64,000 nucleotides of DNA from the NCBI GenBank assembly GCA_020722685.1, contig DYKH01000008.1, positions 1 through 64,000 on the forward strand, written 5' to 3'. A model generated the notes under the pieces. The model was given only the letters and a program-made list of their open reading frames with translations, made no database searches and was not told the origin of the DNA. The position numbers and the translations under genes are program-made. The stretch's first letter is position 1. Each line of letters opens with the position of its first letter. Positions 1-7,268 of the stretch are shown piece by piece. This DNA is from Caldithrix sp. GTDB lineage: Bacteria > KSB1 > UBA2214 > DYKH01.

Positions 1-549
1 GGCGGCACTACCGAAATGGCAGTCATTTCACTGTACGGCATCGTGAGCTCGATTTCCATTCGTATTGCCGGCGACGAGATGAATGAGGCGATCATCCAGT
101 ATCTTAAAAAGACGTTTAATTTGCTCATCGGCCAAAATACCGCCGAAGAAATCAAATGCCAGATTGGCTCTGCCGCTCCCTATGACGGCAAAGGTTCCAT
201 GTCGGTCAAGGGCCGTGACTTGGTGGCCGGAATTCCCAAGACTATCACCATCGACGGCAAACAGGCACAGGAGGCTCTGAGTGAAACCGTCAACTCCATC
301 GTCGATTCTCTCAAGCTTTGTTTGGAAATGACGCCTCCTGAGCTGTCCGCCGATATACTCGATCGCGGCATACTCATGTCCGGCGGTGGTTCCTTGCTCA
401 AAGGCTTGGATGAACGTCTGAGAAGAGAAACCAATCTGCCGGTCATCGTCGCCGAGGAGCCGATGCTCGCAGTGGTTCGCGGAACTGGCAGAGTGTTGGA
501 AGATTTGAATGGGTATCGCAAGGTGATTACGCACATCAAGCGTTATTAG
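1..549 (+). CDS. mreB: Rod-shape actin MreB, C-terminal part (cut by window edge)
   Basis: The frame is open at base 1, so the start lies outside; 182 residues remain. MreB forms membrane-bound actin-like filaments that direct the cell-wall elongation machinery. The fragment opens with GGTTE, the phosphate-2 loop of the actin fold, followed by MAVISLYGIV. It later has the adenosine-loop region ILMSGGGSLLKGLDERL and ends with a family-typical PMLAVVRGTGRVLE stretch. The C-terminal length fits a full MreB (about 340 residues), so there is no sign of truncation apart from the edge. mreC/mreD do not follow; the next intact gene is a class A penicillin-binding protein, also a cell-wall enzyme. Confidence 0.95.
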   Translation, partial: GGTTEMAVISLYGIVSSISIRIAGDEMNEAIIQYLKKTFNLLIGQNTAEEIKCQIGSAAPYDGKGSMSVKGRDLVAGIPKTITIDGKQAQEALSETVNSIVDSLKLCLEMTPPELSADILDRGILMSGGGSLLKGLDERLRRETNLPVIVAEEPMLAVVRGTGRVLEDLNGYRKVITHIKRY

Positions 550-562
550 TGCAATGCTCTGA

Positions 563-931
563 ATGGCGCACACGCCCTATCGTTTTTTAGCCGCAAGGAT
601 GTGTACCTTCATGAATGATGTGATTGCCATTGCGGCGATAGATTCAGCAACCGTGGCGCTGCTAAAGAAGGAGGCAAAGAACAGGCAAGAACTGAAGGAA
701 TTCCTCGCCTCTGAAAGAGTGCAAATCTTTTCCATTGACTATGGCACGGCCGAGCATTATGCGTCAGTGTACAGACGCCTGTGACAGTCGGGTAGACCAA
801 TTCCGACAAATGATATGTGGATGGCTGCAACCGCCCTTCAGTTTGATTTGGCCATATTGAGCTATGACGGACACTTTCAAGTTGTCGATGCTATTATCAG
901 CGGTAACCGACTGTCCCATTTCATTATCTGA
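563..931 (+). pseudogene. Broken PIN-domain (VapC-like) toxin gene with in-frame stop
   Basis: The frame from 563 gives a protein ending TAEHYASVYRRL at a TGA (782-784). The same frame continues without a shift through QSGRPIPTND, MWMAATALQFDLAILSYDGHF and ends at 929-931. In VapC-type PIN ribonucleases the corresponding stretch reads as an AEHY helix, then RGxPIxxND with the catalytic Asp and an IAATAL helix, then a D-x-HF motif, so both halves belong together. The stop is one transition away from CGA (Arg). The N-terminus also looks degraded, because no clear first catalytic Asp motif is seen. No antitoxin gene is visible upstream. Read-through is possible but a decayed gene is more likely. 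Confidence 0.7.
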
Positions 932-980
932 GCAATGCCTGATAAGCATCTCTTCTTCCGATGATATTGATCCTTGATTT

Positions 981-3188
981 ATGACTCTAAAACATACACC
1001 CAACATCAACAAGAAGCAAGACAAGCGTTCTCCGAGTGAGCTTCTCTGGGGAACAAAATGGCGCCGCTTTTTCAGCATTGCCGGTGTACTTCTCTTGCTG
1101 GCATTTGCCTGGGTATTCTACCTTAGCCTTGACCTGCCGTCATTTGAACAATTAGAAAACTATACGCCCGAGCTGGCGACCAAAGTCTACTCCGCCGACG
1201 GCGTCCTGATGAAAGAGTTCTTCACCGAGAGACGCTTTTTCACGCCGCTGTCCCAAATTCCGTCGACGATGATTAAGGCCGTGTTATCGACCGAGGATCA
1301 CCGATTCTATCATCACTGGGGATTTGTTCCCATTCGTTTTGTCAAAATCATCTTCACCAACTTGCTTACCATGAGCAAGCAGCAAGGCGCCAGCACGCTG
1401 ACGCAACAACTCGCCCGCCGGCTCTATCTCACTCCGGAAAAAACCATTGCACGCAAGATCCGCGAGATCCTGACCGCCATCCAAATAGAACGTACATATA
1501 CCAAGCAGGAGATCCTGGAGATGTACATGAACCACATGTCATTTGGCCATGGATCCTACGGAGTCGAATCGGCAGCGAGATTATTTTTCAACAAGCCGGT
1601 GCAAGACTTGTCTCTTGCCGAATGCGCCTTGCTGACCGGGATGCTGCAACGTCCGGCAGCGCTCAATCCTTATACTCACTTGGACGCGGCGCGCGCGCGA
1701 AGGAACTTGGTGCTGCGGCGTATGTTGGCGGAAAAGGCCATCACGAAAGAGGAGTTCAATCAGGCGACCGCATCCGAGATTGTCCTGGTGCCTCACGACC
1801 AGGCCTTTGTTGAAGGAATAGCGCCCTATTTTACCGAATATATTCGTCAGAATCTACAACAGACCTATGGCTGGGACTTGTACAAGAGCGGGCTGCACAT
1901 CTACACCACTCTAGACTCCCGTGTCCAAGCTTGCGCCGAGCAGGCGGTTGCTAAATACTTGCCGGATTTGCAACAAGTGGTCAACCGCCACATGCGCCGG
2001 AAAGATGAGTTCATCCGCCTGGTTCCCCCCAGTGTGCTTAAAAGGACCAGCATCGACGAGCTGATGGCCAACCGAGCCTATGTGGATTCGATGCTGCAGG
2101 TAAAATGCGCCGTGCAAGTCGCTTTAGTTGCCATCGATCCACGCAACGGACATATCTTGGCCCTGATCGGCGGCAGGAATTTCGATGAAAGTGAATTCAA
2201 TCGCGCCGTCCAAGCCAGACGCCAACCGGGGTCGGTATTCAAACCGTTTGTCTATACCGCGGCGGTTGACAACGGTTACATGCCCAGCTATGAGAAACTG
2301 AATCAGCCCATCGTCGTCCATCAGGTAGATGGAACGAGATGGACGCCGCACAACTATGACGATTCGATAAGCGGAAAAACCACCCTGCGCGAAGCTCTCC
2401 GGCGCTCGCTGAATTTGGTCACCGCCCGGCTGGTGCAGGAGGACGTACCGCCGGAGCAGGTTGTTCGCTACGCCCGCAATCTCGGTCTCTCCACCCCCAT
2501 GGACGCCGTGGATGCCATCGCTTTGGGTTCTTCGGGCGTTATCCCAATGGAAGTCACCTCGGCATTCGGCGCCTTCGCCAACAAGGGTGTGTTGGTCAAA
2601 CCCATTTCCGTCATGCGCGTGGAAGATAAATATGGCAACATTCTGGAAAAGGCCAATCCGCAGAGCAAGGGAGTATTGCGCGAAGAGACCGCCTACATCA
2701 TGACCAATATGCTGCAGACGGTCGCCATGCGCGGAACCGGCGCGGCGTCGGTTTCCTTATACAATTTCCGGCGACCCGCTGCAGGCAAGACTGGGACGAC
2801 CAACAACTTTACCGACGCCTGGTACGTGACCTTTACCCCGCAGATGGTATGCGGCGTTTGGGTCGGCCTCGATGATCCATCCATGAGTCTGGGCAACAAG
2901 CAATCGGGCGCCAAGGCTGCTTTGCCGATTGCCGCCACTTTTATGCGCGCCGCCCACGACACACTGCAGCTTCCCATCGAAGACTTTGTTCGTCCTGATG
3001 GAGTAGTGGAGTTGGACATCTGTCATGACACCAAGAAATTAGCCACCGACTATTGCCCGGAAGTCGAGAGAGAAATCTTTGACGTGCGCTTCAAGCCCGT
3101 CGATCCCTGTGATTTGCACAATGCAGAGAAAGGCTCTGCCATGGACCTGCAGAAACAGCGCCAGCAAAAGCGCCGGATCAGATATTGA
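981..3188 (+). CDS. mrcA: Class A penicillin-binding protein 1A (glycosyltransferase/transpeptidase)
   Basis: Bifunctional peptidoglycan synthase of 735 residues, anchored in the inner membrane and active in the periplasm. After about 30 cytoplasmic residues there is one membrane helix (about 30-50). The GT51 domain carries TEDHRFYHHWG (catalytic Glu105), GASTLTQQLAR (136-146) and the helix EILEMYMN. The transpeptidase domain has the SxxK motif at Ser418-Lys421, SLN at 476-478 and KTGTT from Lys603. All catalytic motifs of both domains are present and the length is near the family norm. It stands alone, with 430 bases separating it from mreB and a noncoding stretch downstream. The assignment to class 1A rather than 1B or 1C is by overall pattern. 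Confidence 0.95.
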   Translation: MTLKHTPNINKKQDKRSPSELLWGTKWRRFFSIAGVLLLLAFAWVFYLSLDLPSFEQLENYTPELATKVYSADGVLMKEFFTERRFFTPLSQIPSTMIKAVLSTEDHRFYHHWGFVPIRFVKIIFTNLLTMSKQQGASTLTQQLARRLYLTPEKTIARKIREILTAIQIERTYTKQEILEMYMNHMSFGHGSYGVESAARLFFNKPVQDLSLAECALLTGMLQRPAALNPYTHLDAARARRNLVLRRMLAEKAITKEEFNQATASEIVLVPHDQAFVEGIAPYFTEYIRQNLQQTYGWDLYKSGLHIYTTLDSRVQACAEQAVAKYLPDLQQVVNRHMRRKDEFIRLVPPSVLKRTSIDELMANRAYVDSMLQVKCAVQVALVAIDPRNGHILALIGGRNFDESEFNRAVQARRQPGSVFKPFVYTAAVDNGYMPSYEKLNQPIVVHQVDGTRWTPHNYDDSISGKTTLREALRRSLNLVTARLVQEDVPPEQVVRYARNLGLSTPMDAVDAIALGSSGVIPMEVTSAFGAFANKGVLVKPISVMRVEDKYGNILEKANPQSKGVLREETAYIMTNMLQTVAMRGTGAASVSLYNFRRPAAGKTGTTNNFTDAWYVTFTPQMVCGVWVGLDDPSMSLGNKQSGAKAALPIAATFMRAAHDTLQLPIEDFVRPDGVVELDICHDTKKLATDYCPEVEREIFDVRFKPVDPCDLHNAEKGSAMDLQKQRQQKRRIRY

Positions 3189-3735
3189 GTGGTTTGTCCC
3201 GACCTCCCCCGGTTTTTTGGAATTCATCCCCTAATATTCTCTGCCGCAATGCCGCGAGTACCGCCTTGGCAAAATCAAATGGAAATTTCCGTAATAATGG
3301 AAAAATGATATTCTTTGAGCACTCTGAAAAGACATCCGTTTGTAGGATGACTCTGCTCGCTCAATTTTGCATTTTTGTATGTCATTTTGCTTCTTAATTT
3401 TTGCCATTCTTGCTACAGCTTTTGGACACTTTTAAACCAACCAGGTATTGACTGGATGAGCCTTCTAAAAGGCTCCTGTTTGGAATCGTTTTGACTTTTT
3501 GTAAGGCCGATTCCTTCGGCCGCCCTTGATCGGTTACCCTAGCAGAGCCGTAACAACAATTCCTTGTTGAATTTCTCAGAAACAAATTGTATACTCTAAT
3601 GTGTTGTGACCCATTGTACTCACCGCCACGGTTCGGCTTTTGGCAATATCGCCTGACTCTTGGCCGCGTTCGCCATCTTGCTTTGACTCCGGCCTGCCAT
3701 CGCCGAAACGGCCGTTGATTCAACCGGAACCAGGC
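3189..3735. other. Noncoding spacer of 547 bases
   Basis: No convincing gene. It holds a small perfect hairpin (arms GAGCCTT/AAGGCTC at 3458-3475, loop CTAA) without a clear T-run, a second one at 3505-3521 (GGCCGA/TCGGCC), and a sigma-70-like promoter close to the next gene. The minus-strand reading frame across 3394-4032 is the shadow of the downstream gene. Confidence 0.5.
3567..3595 (+). promoter_or_regulatory. Sigma-70-like promoter candidate
   Basis: TTGAAT (3567-3572), 17-base spacer, TATACT (3590-3595). Spacing is ideal and both boxes differ little from consensus. It points towards the hydrolase-like gene whose ATG is at 3736, giving a leader of about 130 bases. Confidence 0.45.
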
Positions 3736-4479
3736 ATGACTGTAGGAAATCGCAAGACCGTCACCATCCTTTGTTTGCTCACTTCCCTTTTGGCGAGTCT
3801 GGCTGGGATGAATTGTGGGCGGGCAAAAAAAGCAACCGAAACACGAAAGATTACCATCGGTGTCGACGCCAAGCACTTCGTGACCGCTGACCTTTATGTG
3901 CCTCCATCCGACGCCGCGCATTCCGCACTCGTGGTGGCACTGGCTAAGAACGACGAGCCGAAAAAGTGGTCGGCCTTTGGGCACAAATTGGCTGAAATGA
4001 ATTACGCGGTCATGGTAGTTAGGGATGTCCACTCGACAAGAGACGACCCTCCAATGAGGGACAATTTTGTGCAGATTATTTACTCCGCGCTTGCATACCT
4101 GCGTTCACAATCAAACGTCAGGATTCACCGGGTCGGAGTAATGGGAGTCGGCCAGGCAGGCATTTCAGCCATCCAAGTAGCAGGAAGGGATAGCACGGTG
4201 GCGGCGGTGATAACCTTGTGCGCATCTACCCGGAGCCGGGGCGCGGAGATCGACAGTGCGTTAGGAAAGCTTCCGCCTCGCCCGCTTTTGGTGATCGCAT
4301 CTACCAAAGACGCGATGGCGCCGGCGGAAGAGAGCCAAGCACTATATGACGCAGCCAAAGATCCGAAAAAGCTGGTCTGGTTGGCAACCGACCAACATGG
4401 TACGGGAGCCCTTGCGGCGGACGTGGAACCGATCGTGCGTCGGGTGATTTTAATGTTACTGGAACGCTATGTGAAGTAG
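3736..4479 (+). CDS. Alpha/beta-hydrolase-fold protein lacking the catalytic serine
   Basis: 247 residues from the ATG at 3736, chosen because a hydrophobic export segment (about 9-24) then follows directly. Cys27 in LAGMNC resembles a lipobox but Asn before Cys is atypical, so lipidation is uncertain. The body resembles the dienelactone-hydrolase branch: a strand-turn at VGVMGVGQAG where the nucleophile elbow is expected, then VIASTKDAMAP (Asp192 in the acid position) and TDQHGTGAL (His221). The elbow reads G-V-G-Q-A-G, so Gly139 stands where Ser or Cys should be. Asp and His are kept while the nucleophile is lost, which suggests a non-catalytic or altered role. The next gene starts 6 bases after the stop, so the two are probably cotranscribed. 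Confidence 0.65.
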   Translation: MTVGNRKTVTILCLLTSLLASLAGMNCGRAKKATETRKITIGVDAKHFVTADLYVPPSDAAHSALVVALAKNDEPKKWSAFGHKLAEMNYAVMVVRDVHSTRDDPPMRDNFVQIIYSALAYLRSQSNVRIHRVGVMGVGQAGISAIQVAGRDSTVAAVITLCASTRSRGAEIDSALGKLPPRPLLVIASTKDAMAPAEESQALYDAAKDPKKLVWLATDQHGTGALAADVEPIVRRVILMLLERYVK

Positions 4480-4485
4480 TGAAAC

Positions 4486-5040
4486 ATGAGCAATGAGAGT
4501 ACAAATTCAGCGCTGTACAGCTTTTTCCGAAAATGGGTGCAGGTTTCTCTAACGGATCTCGGCATTTACGATGCCAAATTAGCCGCCTATTTGGCCGATG
4601 TGTTGACGCGCTTTGCCCGCACCGAAAAACTATATGTTCTCCGCAATCTTTCCGGCGAACGTTTGACCACCGTGGTGGAAATGCTTTTGCAAGCCGAGGG
4701 ACACGCGCATCCTGATAGTGAGTCGTTCAATCCCTATTTCGAGCGGGAAATACGCCGGCACATCGGCGACTATACCCTCTTCATGACCGGCATCTTTCGC
4801 GAGTACGTGCAGCATCTGGGGGTGATGGACCTATATCTCACTCAAGGCAAAGACAACTATCGTTTGGTAGGCGAATTGGACGAGATGGCGGAAAGAAATG
4901 ATTTCGATTTCTTCACGTATTTAGCCCGGAAATTCGAGCACGTTTCCGGGGGACTGCACTACATGAAGCAGGTCTACTTCACAAGGGAGAGAAATCTGGG
5001 ATCATTTGATCATCTCTTTGGTAAGATCATCCTCTCTTGA
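4486..5040 (+). CDS. Conserved-looking protein of unknown function
   Basis: 184 residues, soluble, mostly helical in appearance, with no membrane segment or signal peptide. I do not recognise the family. It contains charged helical stretches such as YFEREIRRHIGDYTLFMTG and FREYVQHLGVMDLYL. It starts 6 bases after the hydrolase-like gene and ends 35 bases before the YccF start, so it probably belongs to the same transcript. The C-terminus (HYMKQVYFTRERNLGSFDHL) is aromatic and basic. No catalytic motif stands out and no function should be read into the neighbours. Confidence 0.7.
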   Translation: MSNESTNSALYSFFRKWVQVSLTDLGIYDAKLAAYLADVLTRFARTEKLYVLRNLSGERLTTVVEMLLQAEGHAHPDSESFNPYFEREIRRHIGDYTLFMTGIFREYVQHLGVMDLYLTQGKDNYRLVGELDEMAERNDFDFFTYLARKFEHVSGGLHYMKQVYFTRERNLGSFDHLFGKIILS

Positions 5041-5075
5041 TTCATTACCCGCATTTGCAGCGAAAGGATCCAGCC

Positions 5076-5444
5076 ATGAGCTTACTGGGAAATGTTCTTT
5101 GGATAGTATTAGGCGGCTTTTTGATCTCCTTGGGCTATTTGATTGGCGGAATCCTGCTGTGCCTGACGATCATTGGCATCCCCTTCGGCGTGCAGGTCTT
5201 CAAGTTAGCCGTCTTGGCGCTTTTTCCCTTTGGCAGGGAAATCGTCACCCGGCCCACCTCTTCCGGCGCGCTGGGAACGATTTTTAACGTCATCTGGATT
5301 TTCATCGGCGGAATTTGGATCACGGTGACGCATTTGGCTTTAGCGATTCTGCTGGCCATCACCATCATCGGCATTCCCTTTGCCAAACAACACGCCAAGC
5401 TTGCTACCTTATCCTTGGTGCCCTTTGGAAAAGATATTCGTTAA
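5076..5444 (+). CDS. yccF: YccF-family inner-membrane protein
   Basis: 122 residues from the ATG at 5076, preceded by AAAGGA at a good distance; an upstream in-frame start at 5037 would overlap the previous stop and lacks a binding site. The protein consists of two similar halves, each with hydrophobic helices ending in the family signature IIGIPFG/IIGIPFA followed by a short amphipathic segment and PFG. This duplicated pattern is typical of YccF (DUF307) proteins; E. coli YccF is about 148 residues. The cellular role of the family is not established. It closes the little gene group that begins at 3736. Confidence 0.85.
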   Translation: MSLLGNVLWIVLGGFLISLGYLIGGILLCLTIIGIPFGVQVFKLAVLALFPFGREIVTRPTSSGALGTIFNVIWIFIGGIWITVTHLALAILLAITIIGIPFAKQHAKLATLSLVPFGKDIR

Positions 5445-5651
5445 TCCCTTTATCCGGCACAGTTCGTGTCCAAAAATCACGCTATCGGCGCATGCGCCTT
5501 TGCCGCAGTCACAAAGGACTCAAGGAATGAATGCTTAAACATTCGTTCGCAGATCAGTCGAGCGGAATTTGACTTATGACGCGGAGCATCTTGTCGAGAT
5601 TTCTTAGCGCCTTGGTGCCTTGGTGGTTACAATTTTTGAACTGATCCAGTT

Positions 5652-6539
5652 ATGAAGCTGTACATTTTTGCTGGCAGTCGAAACTCGGCTCATTCCGAGG
5701 CCGACCCTGCAAATATAAAAAACGTTCTGTCCCTGGTGGCGGAGACCACCGACACCCGAGATCTGGTGGTGGCCTTGTATTTGCCGCCCAAGGCCAATTG
5801 GTACGGAGGCACGGCGTATGTTCGCCACTGGGTGTTGCCCCGACAATTCTGCCCGCGCCGAGGCAAGTGGGGAAAATTCGGCCATTATCCGCAGCCCGCC
5901 GACCTGCCGGACCAATTCAAGCTGATCAGACTCTTGCTCCCCCTCGGCTCCTCCTATCCGCGCACTGAAGAAGACCGCTATCGGTGGATTCATCGCTTCG
6001 CCTCTTTCGAGGACCACTTGGCGCATTTGTTCGCCCACGAGTTACACCACTATCGCCGGCATCACTGCGGCTTGCATCCCCACGAGGGAGAACACAGCGC
6101 CAACCAATGGGCATTGGCGCACGTGAGGGCGCAGGGATTTCAGGTAACCAGTGTGCGCCTACAGGACAAGCCGCGCCGGAAAAGCAAGCCAAGCAAGATT
6201 TCCTTGACTTCCGTCCTCAATCCGCTGGATTTTGTCAGCACCAACAATCTTCTCCGAGGACAAATATCCTGGCAAAGCGTCGCTCGGCAAATTCTGGTGA
6301 ACTTGAGCAAAAAGGCGCAGGACGAATACATAGCCGCCAAGCTATCACAATTCGACACCCTGCGCTCGTTGCCCACCGGGACAACGCTGATCATCAGTTT
6401 CGATCCACGGCAAAGGTACAGCGGCAGCCAGGCGACGCTGGTCCGCGTTATGCGCAAAAACTCTTTGCGCATGGTCATCCGAACCTTTGACGGCAAGGTG
6501 TGGCGCTGGCCCTTGGCATGGCTAGAGACCATAAAATAG
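5652..6539 (+). CDS. Unknown protein with an HEXXH zinc-protease-like motif
   Basis: 295 residues with no obvious signal peptide or membrane helix. The striking part is residues 129-153: HELHHYRRHH, then a short loop and EGEHSANQWA. HELHH matches the HEXXH zinc-binding helix of zincin metallopeptidases, and the downstream E145/E147 or H148 could supply the third ligand. The segment before it (YRWIHRFASFEDHLAHLFAHE) would be the preceding helix. The C-terminal third (about 225-290) is rich in beta-type residues and basic, with ISFDPRQRYSGSQATLVRV, which might be a small SH3-like or nucleic-acid-binding fold. I do not recognise the family. Start chosen as the first ATG; the ribosome site is weak. 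Gene stands alone. Confidence 0.6.
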   Translation: MKLYIFAGSRNSAHSEADPANIKNVLSLVAETTDTRDLVVALYLPPKANWYGGTAYVRHWVLPRQFCPRRGKWGKFGHYPQPADLPDQFKLIRLLLPLGSSYPRTEEDRYRWIHRFASFEDHLAHLFAHELHHYRRHHCGLHPHEGEHSANQWALAHVRAQGFQVTSVRLQDKPRRKSKPSKISLTSVLNPLDFVSTNNLLRGQISWQSVARQILVNLSKKAQDEYIAAKLSQFDTLRSLPTGTTLIISFDPRQRYSGSQATLVRVMRKNSLRMVIRTFDGKVWRWPLAWLETIK

Positions 6540-6742
6540 AATTTTGAAAAATCAGGAAATTCCCCTTGCGCATCCCACGTGTTTTCGATATATTTGCACG
6601 AACAACAAAAGTCTCACACACTAAGGGGCTTCATAGATGTTGAAATGACGAGGCACATTATCGGTAAGAATCAAGACCGAAATGTGCCCTTTTTGTCTTA
6701 GCACCACCATATTTCTGTTTCTCCTCCATTTTATTTCCTTGC

Positions 6743-6880
6743 TAATATACTCGTTAAGGGTCGCTTTTTCATGTCATGCCTGTGAATACCGGCATCTCCT
6801 AACCACCTGTTCACAAGGAGATTCCTGCATGCGCAGGAATGACAAAAAGGGTGCAATTCCTACCCTTAACAAGTATAACC
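6743..6880. repeat. MITE-like palindromic intergenic element
   Basis: About 138 bases bounded by imperfect inverted ends: TATACTCGTTAAGGGT (6746-6761) pairs with ACCCTTAACAAGTATA (6862-6877), 15 of 16. Inside are two further palindromes, GTCATGCC...CCGGCATC and ATTCCTGCATGCGCAGGAAT. The inner part closely matches the element at 45110-45241, and the ends are also related (TAATA..CTC..TTA..GGT). No target duplication is visible here. Confidence 0.6.
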
Positions 6881-7142
6881 ATAAACAATGAGCCTCCGCT
6901 CGAATCACTCCACTTGTGTATTTCTTTCCCACTGCCCAATAATTGGCCCAGTGTTTGCGCAGGCGCTCTTGGAAATTAAAGCGGGTCTTGCCGCAGCTCT
7001 TCCGGCCAATCAAGAATCTTGTCCGCTGATTACTTAGGGCGCTGATAATCCGGCGGTTAATAAGCGCCAATCAAAGAAGGCGTATTCAAGCTCGCGCTGC
7101 CGTAATTGGGACTCTTTTCTAAGCGTCAAAAATATTATCAAG

Positions 7143-7162
7143 CTGACACGGAATTGTGTCAG
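7143..7162 (+). promoter_or_regulatory. Perfect 7-bp inverted repeat upstream of the Ig-repeat gene
   Basis: CTGACAC, six bases, GTGTCAG, followed by TCTATTTT. It lies about 105 bases before the ATG of the Ig-repeat gene. It could be an operator or a leader hairpin; the T-rich stretch after it also allows a weak terminator. Confidence 0.3.
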
Positions 7163-7268
7163 TCTATTTTCAGCCAATATTCCAAGCCATCTGCCCTATG
7201 TCTAAAAACGTCGGGTCAGTGGAGGGATTGGGAATACGTGTGTGAGGAAAAGGATAGGGAATTTGGTT

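Larger units (their letters stand above)
6540..7268. other. Noncoding spacer of 729 bases
   Basis: No gene seen. It contains the MITE-like palindromic element at 6743-6880 and a 7-bp inverted repeat at 7143-7162 in the leader of the following gene. Confidence 0.5.

Noticed and set aside
1..549. Truncated mreB pseudogene
   Set aside because: The frame is open at the first base; the missing part is outside the window.
3394..4032. 212-codon minus-strand frame over a spacer and the hydrolase-like gene
   Set aside because: Low-complexity basic translation without domain; the opposite strand has a promoter, signal peptide and family motifs.
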